Assembly (NCBI GenBank): GCA_035560715.1
Contig: DATMYW010000030.1
Span: 1 to 52,901, forward strand
Origin: JAAXTX01 sp035560715
GTDB taxonomy: Bacteria; Patescibacteriota; Minisyncoccia; Moranbacterales; UBA1568
DNA length: 52,901 nucleotides
Direction of reading: 5' to 3'
Part shown: piece after piece, positions 45,485 to 52,901 of the stretch
Position numbering within the stretch: the stretch's first letter is position 1
How the letters are laid out: each line of letters begins with the position of its first letter
Translations under genes and position numbers: made by a program
The notes under the pieces: model-generated
Databases searched by the model: none
Told to the model about the DNA's origin: nothing
Seen by the model: the letters and a program-made list of their open reading frames with translations, nothing else

Positions 45485-48400
45485 CTACTCGGCGATTTCT
45501 TCCGCGACATCGGCAACCGGGGCCGCGACGGGCTCGCGGAATCCGGTACCGGCCGGGATGAGACGCCCGATGATGACGTTCTCCTTGAGGCCGCGGAGGC
45601 GGTCCTCCTTGCCGGCGACCGACGCGTTGATAAGCACCCGCGCCGTTTCCATGAAGGATGCGGCCGAGAGAAAGGACTCCGTCGAGAGCGCCACCTTGGT
45701 GATACCGAGGACGAGCTGTTCGCCCTGGGCGGTCGCCTTGCCGGCCGCCGCGACCTCCTGGTTCGACTCGCCGAACTGCGCGGTCTCGACGATGTCGCCC
45801 GGCAGGAGCTCGGTCGCACCCGGATCCGTGATGCGGATGCGGGAAAGCATCTGGCGGATGATCACCTCGATGTGCTTGTCGTTGATACCTTCGCCCTGGC
45901 TCGCGTAGATCTCTTCGATCTCGCGGATGATGTAGCGATGCAGCGCCTCCTTGCCCGAGATCTCGTAGAGTTTCTTGAGATCGAGGTGCCCCTCGGAGAG
46001 GACCGTCCCCTCACCCACGAGGTCGCCTTCCTTCACGAGTACCGAGAGGTTCGCCGGGACGGAGAACTCGCGATCTTCCTTGTCCACGGTGGTGATGACG
46101 ATCTTGACCGTCTTCTCGCCGTCCTTCGAAACTGACAACACGGTGCCGGCGACATCGGAGATGACGCCCTCGGACTTCGGTGTGCGGGCCTCGAAGATCT
46201 CCTCAACGCGCGGAAGACCCTGCGTGATGTCGGACCCGGCGATACCGCCGATGTGGAACGTACGCATGGTGAGCTGGGTACCCGGCTCGCCGATCGCCTG
46301 TGCGGCGACGACTCCGACTGAGGCGCCGATCTCGACCATCGCGTTGCGACCGAGGTCGACCCCGTAGCACTTGCGGCAGATGCCGCGGTTGGATTTGCAG
46401 GACACGAGCGAACGGATCCTTACTTTCTGGATGCCGACCTTCTCGATCTCGGCCGCCTTCGGTTTCGAGATGAGTTCGTTCTTCTTCACGATGACCTCGC
46501 CCGTATCGGGATGCTTGATCGTCTCGAGCGCGACGCGACCGCGGACCCGTCCCGCGAAGCTCATGCCGATCGATTCGGAATCCTCACGGTAGAGGAACGC
46601 GCCATCAGTATCCTTGCAGTCCTCCTCACGGACGATGATATCCTGCGACACGTCGACCAGTCGACGGGTGAGGTAACCGGCGGTCGCGGTGCGGAGCGCG
46701 GTATCCGCCATACCCTTTCGCGCGCCGTGCGTGGAGATGAAGTACTCGAGAACATTGAACCCTTCCTTGAACGAGCTCTTGACCGGGAGCTCGATGGTCT
46801 CGCCGGTCGCTCCGGCCATAAGTCCCTTCATTCCGGTCATCTGGACGACGACGGATTCGGAACCGCGGGCTTTGGAGTAGACCATGGAGTAGACCGGGCC
46901 CTCCTTGTCGAGAGACGAGCGGACCGCATCGGTAATCTTGTTCTTCGCCTCGTTCCAGATCTCGATGACGCGATTCTTGCGCTCCTCGTTGGTGAGAAAG
47001 CCCATCTCGTACTGTCCCTTCACCTCGACGACCTTGGTCTCGGCATCAGCCATAATCGTCTCCTTCTCGACCGGGACCTTGAGATCGTCCATACCCCAGC
47101 TGATGCCGGAGCGGGAGACGTAACGGAACCCGAGGTCCTTGAGCTTGTCGGCGAACTTCGCAGTCTCTTCCTGACCGACTTCCTCGAGCATGCGAGCCAT
47201 GACGCCGTTGAGACTCTTCTTCACGAACTCTTCGTTCATGAAGCGGAGGTGATCCGGCAAGATGTCGTTGAAGAGCACTCGGCCGGCGGACGTCTCGATG
47301 AGCTCGCCTTTCCAAAGAAGCTTGATCTTCGCATTCACGTCGATCAATCCGCTCTGATACGCGAAGATGACCTCGTCCATGTTCGAGAACGCTTTCCCCT
47401 CGCCCTTCACGCCACTCTTGAGGTGCGTCAGATAGTACGCGCCGAGCACCATGTCGAGCGTCGCGGACACGATCGGATCGCCGGACGCCGGCTTCAGAAG
47501 GTTCTTCGCGGAAAGCATCATGTTCGCGCTCTCCCAACGGGCCTGATCGGTAAGCGGTACGTGAACCGCCATCTGGTCGCCGTCGAAGTCCGCGTTGAAC
47601 GCGGAACACACCATCGGATGGAGGCGGATGGCCTTGCCCTCGATCAGGACCGGCTGAAACGCCTGGATGGAGAGACGGTGCAGGGTCGGGGCGCGGTTCA
47701 GGAGCACGTAGTGGTGCTCGATGATCTGGTCGAGGATCTCATATGCCTCTTCCGCCTCGGCGTCGACCATGCGGCCGGCGGTGCGGACATTGTGCGCGTC
47801 CTCACGTTCGATGAGCTTCTGGATGATGAACGGCTTGAAAAGTTCGAGTGCCATCTTTTTCGGAAGACCGCACTGGTGCAGCTTGAGCTTCGGACCGACG
47901 ACGATCACGGAGCGTCCCGAATAATCGACGCGCTTTCCAAGCAGGTTCTGACGGAACCGACCCTGCTTCCCTTTGAGCGCGTCGGCGAGCGAACGGAGCG
48001 GTCGGCGCTGCCCGGTAGAGGCGGCGGCGCTGGCCTGACCGCGGCGGGCACCGTTGTCGAAGAGCGCGTCCACCGCTTCCTGCAGCATGCGCTTCTCATT
48101 TCTCGTGATGACTTCCGGCGCGCCGATAGACAAGAGCTTCTTCAACCGGTTGTTGCGGTTGATGATACGACGATAGAGATCGTTGAGGTCGGACGTGGCG
48201 AACCGTCCGCCATCGAGGGCGACCATCGGACGCAGATCCGGCGGGATGACCGGGATGACGGTCGGGAGCATCCACTCGAGCCGCAATTGCGCCTTCTGGA
48301 AGCCCTGGAAGACCTTGAGCCGCTGGAGATGCTTCTTGGGATCGGACATCTCGCCCGCCTCAAGCTCGGCCCGGAGCGACGTGATCATCGCCGGGATATC

Positions 48401-49087
48401 GATCTTCTCGAGAATCTTTCGGACGGCCTCGGCACCGATGCCGGCGGAGAAGACCTGTCCGAAACGGGTCGAGAGGTTGAAGTACTCGATCTCGGAAAGG
48501 ATGCGGTACGGCGTGAGACTGCGGAGTTCCTCCTTGGTCGTGCGATACTGCTCGCGCAGGCTTTCGAGGGCTTCATCGGAATCTTTGAGTTCCTTCTGCT
48601 TCGTCTTGTATTCGGTCTCGAGTTCCTTGAGCGACTTCTCTTTGAGACTCTCGTTCACCTCGGTCACGATGTAGGACGAGAAGTAGATGACGCGCTCGAG
48701 GTCCTGCGGCGAGATGCCGAGGACGAGACCGATCTTCGACGGGACGCCGCGAAGGTACCAGATGTGCGAGACCGGTGTCGCGAGCTTGATATGACCCATC
48801 CGCTCGCGGCGGACGATCGCGCGCGTCACCTCGACGCCGCATTTGTCGCAGACAATCCCCTTGTAGCGGATGCGCTTGTACTTGCCGCAGTAGCATTCCC
48901 AATCCTTCGAGGGACCGAAGATGCGCTCGCAGAAGAGCCCGTCCGGCTCGTATCGCTGGGTGCGGTAGTTGATGGTCTCCGGCTTGGTGACTTCACCCGT
49001 GGACCAGCCGAGGATCTCCTCGGGGCTCGCCAGGGTCAGCTTGACGCTGCTGAAGTCGCTTACTTTCGTGATGTTTTCCGTGGACAT
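45485..49087 (-). CDS. rpoC: RNA polymerase subunit beta'
   Basis: 1200 residues. The N-terminal zinc ribbon has Cys65, Cys67, Cys80 and Cys83 (CYCGKYKRIRYKGIVCDKC). The catalytic loop NADFDGDQMAVH is at 498-509, and the trigger-loop/bridge-helix region includes GARKGMADTALRTATAGYLT. A second zinc site contains CKSNRGICRKCYGVDL, and the C-terminal part QAIGEPGTQLTMRTFHIGG is conserved. No large lineage insert is apparent. It begins 28 nt after rpoB and is cotranscribed. Confidence 0.98.
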   Translation of the reverse strand: MSTENITKVSDFSSVKLTLASPEEILGWSTGEVTKPETINYRTQRYEPDGLFCERIFGPSKDWECYCGKYKRIRYKGIVCDKCGVEVTRAIVRRERMGHIKLATPVSHIWYLRGVPSKIGLVLGISPQDLERVIYFSSYIVTEVNESLKEKSLKELETEYKTKQKELKDSDEALESLREQYRTTKEELRSLTPYRILSEIEYFNLSTRFGQVFSAGIGAEAVRKILEKIDIPAMITSLRAELEAGEMSDPKKHLQRLKVFQGFQKAQLRLEWMLPTVIPVIPPDLRPMVALDGGRFATSDLNDLYRRIINRNNRLKKLLSIGAPEVITRNEKRMLQEAVDALFDNGARRGQASAAASTGQRRPLRSLADALKGKQGRFRQNLLGKRVDYSGRSVIVVGPKLKLHQCGLPKKMALELFKPFIIQKLIEREDAHNVRTAGRMVDAEAEEAYEILDQIIEHHYVLLNRAPTLHRLSIQAFQPVLIEGKAIRLHPMVCSAFNADFDGDQMAVHVPLTDQARWESANMMLSAKNLLKPASGDPIVSATLDMVLGAYYLTHLKSGVKGEGKAFSNMDEVIFAYQSGLIDVNAKIKLLWKGELIETSAGRVLFNDILPDHLRFMNEEFVKKSLNGVMARMLEEVGQEETAKFADKLKDLGFRYVSRSGISWGMDDLKVPVEKETIMADAETKVVEVKGQYEMGFLTNEERKNRVIEIWNEAKNKITDAVRSSLDKEGPVYSMVYSKARGSESVVVQMTGMKGLMAGATGETIELPVKSSFKEGFNVLEYFISTHGARKGMADTALRTATAGYLTRRLVDVSQDIIVREEDCKDTDGAFLYREDSESIGMSFAGRVRGRVALETIKHPDTGEVIVKKNELISKPKAAEIEKVGIQKVRIRSLVSCKSNRGICRKCYGVDLGRNAMVEIGASVGVVAAQAIGEPGTQLTMRTFHIGGIAGSDITQGLPRVEEIFEARTPKSEGVISDVAGTVLSVSKDGEKTVKIVITTVDKEDREFSVPANLSVLVKEGDLVGEGTVLSEGHLDLKKLYEISGKEALHRYIIREIEEIYASQGEGINDKHIEVIIRQMLSRIRITDPGATELLPGDIVETAQFGESNQEVAAAGKATAQGEQLVLGITKVALSTESFLSAASFMETARVLINASVAGKEDRLRGLKENVIIGRLIPAGTGFREPVAAPVADVAEEIAE

Positions 49088-49115
49088 AGGCGTGTGGCGT
49101 TAGAAGTCGTCAAGG

Positions 49116-52544
<3,429 letters not shown>

Positions 52545-52766
52545 ACGAAAATTGCCATCGTCACTTCTTGCTGTTTCGGCGAGGCCGTCGATAAAACAAG
52601 CGGTAACTGATGGTTGCGGTTATTTATGAAATTGTGCCACCCGTACGGACGAGAAACATTCTCTTCGAGGAAAAAAGAGAAACGTAACGAGGAAACCCGC
52701 GCTTCTGCGCGTTTTTCCTTTAACCTCCGACTGAAGAGTCCTCTAGAGCGGACTTTCCTACCAAGT
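52545..52766 (-). promoter_or_regulatory. Structured 220-nt leader of rpoBC
   Basis: On the minus strand the leader first forms GTCC-GCTCTAGA-GGAC, then a longer stem GGAAA..CGCGC-AGAA-GCGCG..TTTCC, followed by TCTCTTTTTTCC. The second hairpin plus U-rich tract could attenuate transcription. The rest, up to the ATG, is unpaired or weak. Confidence 0.45.
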
Positions 52767-52772
52767 GGCCCC

Positions 52773-52801
52773 ATCGTAACAGGAGAGGAAAAATGTGTCA
52801 A
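52773..52801 (-). promoter_or_regulatory. rpoBC promoter
   Basis: TTGACA (52796-52801), 17 nt, TACGAT (52773-52778) on the minus strand. Positions 52802-52901 are AT-rich and hold no gene I can see; they may supply an UP element. Confidence 0.8.
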
Positions 52802-52901
52802 GGCCGGGATACGGCAATGTTTCTGAAAATGAAAAGAAAGAAATATTATGGCTCAAATAAATCCTTTTTCGGAAATGAAATACGATTTTCCTCTTTTTCC
52901 C

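Overview
The window looks like chromosomal DNA of a GC-rich member of the Candidate Phyla Radiation (Patescibacteria), most probably of the Parcubacteria type. This is inferred from gene content and style, not from a phylogeny. The genes are compact and often carry unusual termini. Ribosomal proteins S6, S18 and S21, FtsA/FtsZ/FtsK, NrdR, RecA, EF-P, a ComEC-type DNA channel, a PilX-like pilin and a PIF1-type helicase with a C-terminal Myb-like tail occur together, alongside a few isolated biosynthetic enzymes. TGA is used as an ordinary stop codon, which argues against the Gracilibacteria/Absconditabacteria code.

Positions 1-26,000 are mostly core genes. In order they are: tRNA-Pro(GGG); ndk and a ComEC-type metallo-beta-lactamase protein; argB on the opposite strand; comEC; nrdR; ftsZ and ftsA; a self-contained 50-codon Cys-containing small gene; dgkA, ybeY and yqeY; rpsU, a HIT protein, hisS and lepB; an LCP-family wall enzyme; pth; a hypothetical gene; the rpsF-ssb-rpsR-efp cluster; a PilX-LamG protein; a lytic transglycosylase; recA; a RodZ-like protein; and ftsK.

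Positions 26,100-42,740 form an accessory region. It holds mostly single-gene units, each with its own -35/-10 promoter and intrinsic terminator. The products are hypothetical proteins, a TrpF-like barrel, a diverged Maf-like protein, a DapB and three paralogous lipoproteins. A five-gene minus-strand operon (serine dehydrogenase-type protease, DUF6941-like protein, AT-rich membrane protein, methyltransferase, LysE-type exporter) lies inside it. The region is rich in repeats: a structured 140-200 bp intergenic element (three full copies and one partial), near-identical promoter/leader modules, and three extra copies of the last 19 codons plus terminator of the neighbouring PIF1-like helicase. 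Those copies alternate with single-gene cassettes and suggest repeated cassette capture at the 3' end of the helicase gene.

Positions 42,743-52,901 return to core genes: the PIF1-like helicase, a membrane protein, and rpoC/rpoB with a long structured leader.

The strongest novelty candidates are the helicase-tail cassette array, the promoter/leader hairpin families without Shine-Dalgarno sequences, the isolated small Cys-containing gene at 8164-8316, and the protease operon with its low-GC insert. All functions are assigned by reading motifs; no database search was possible.
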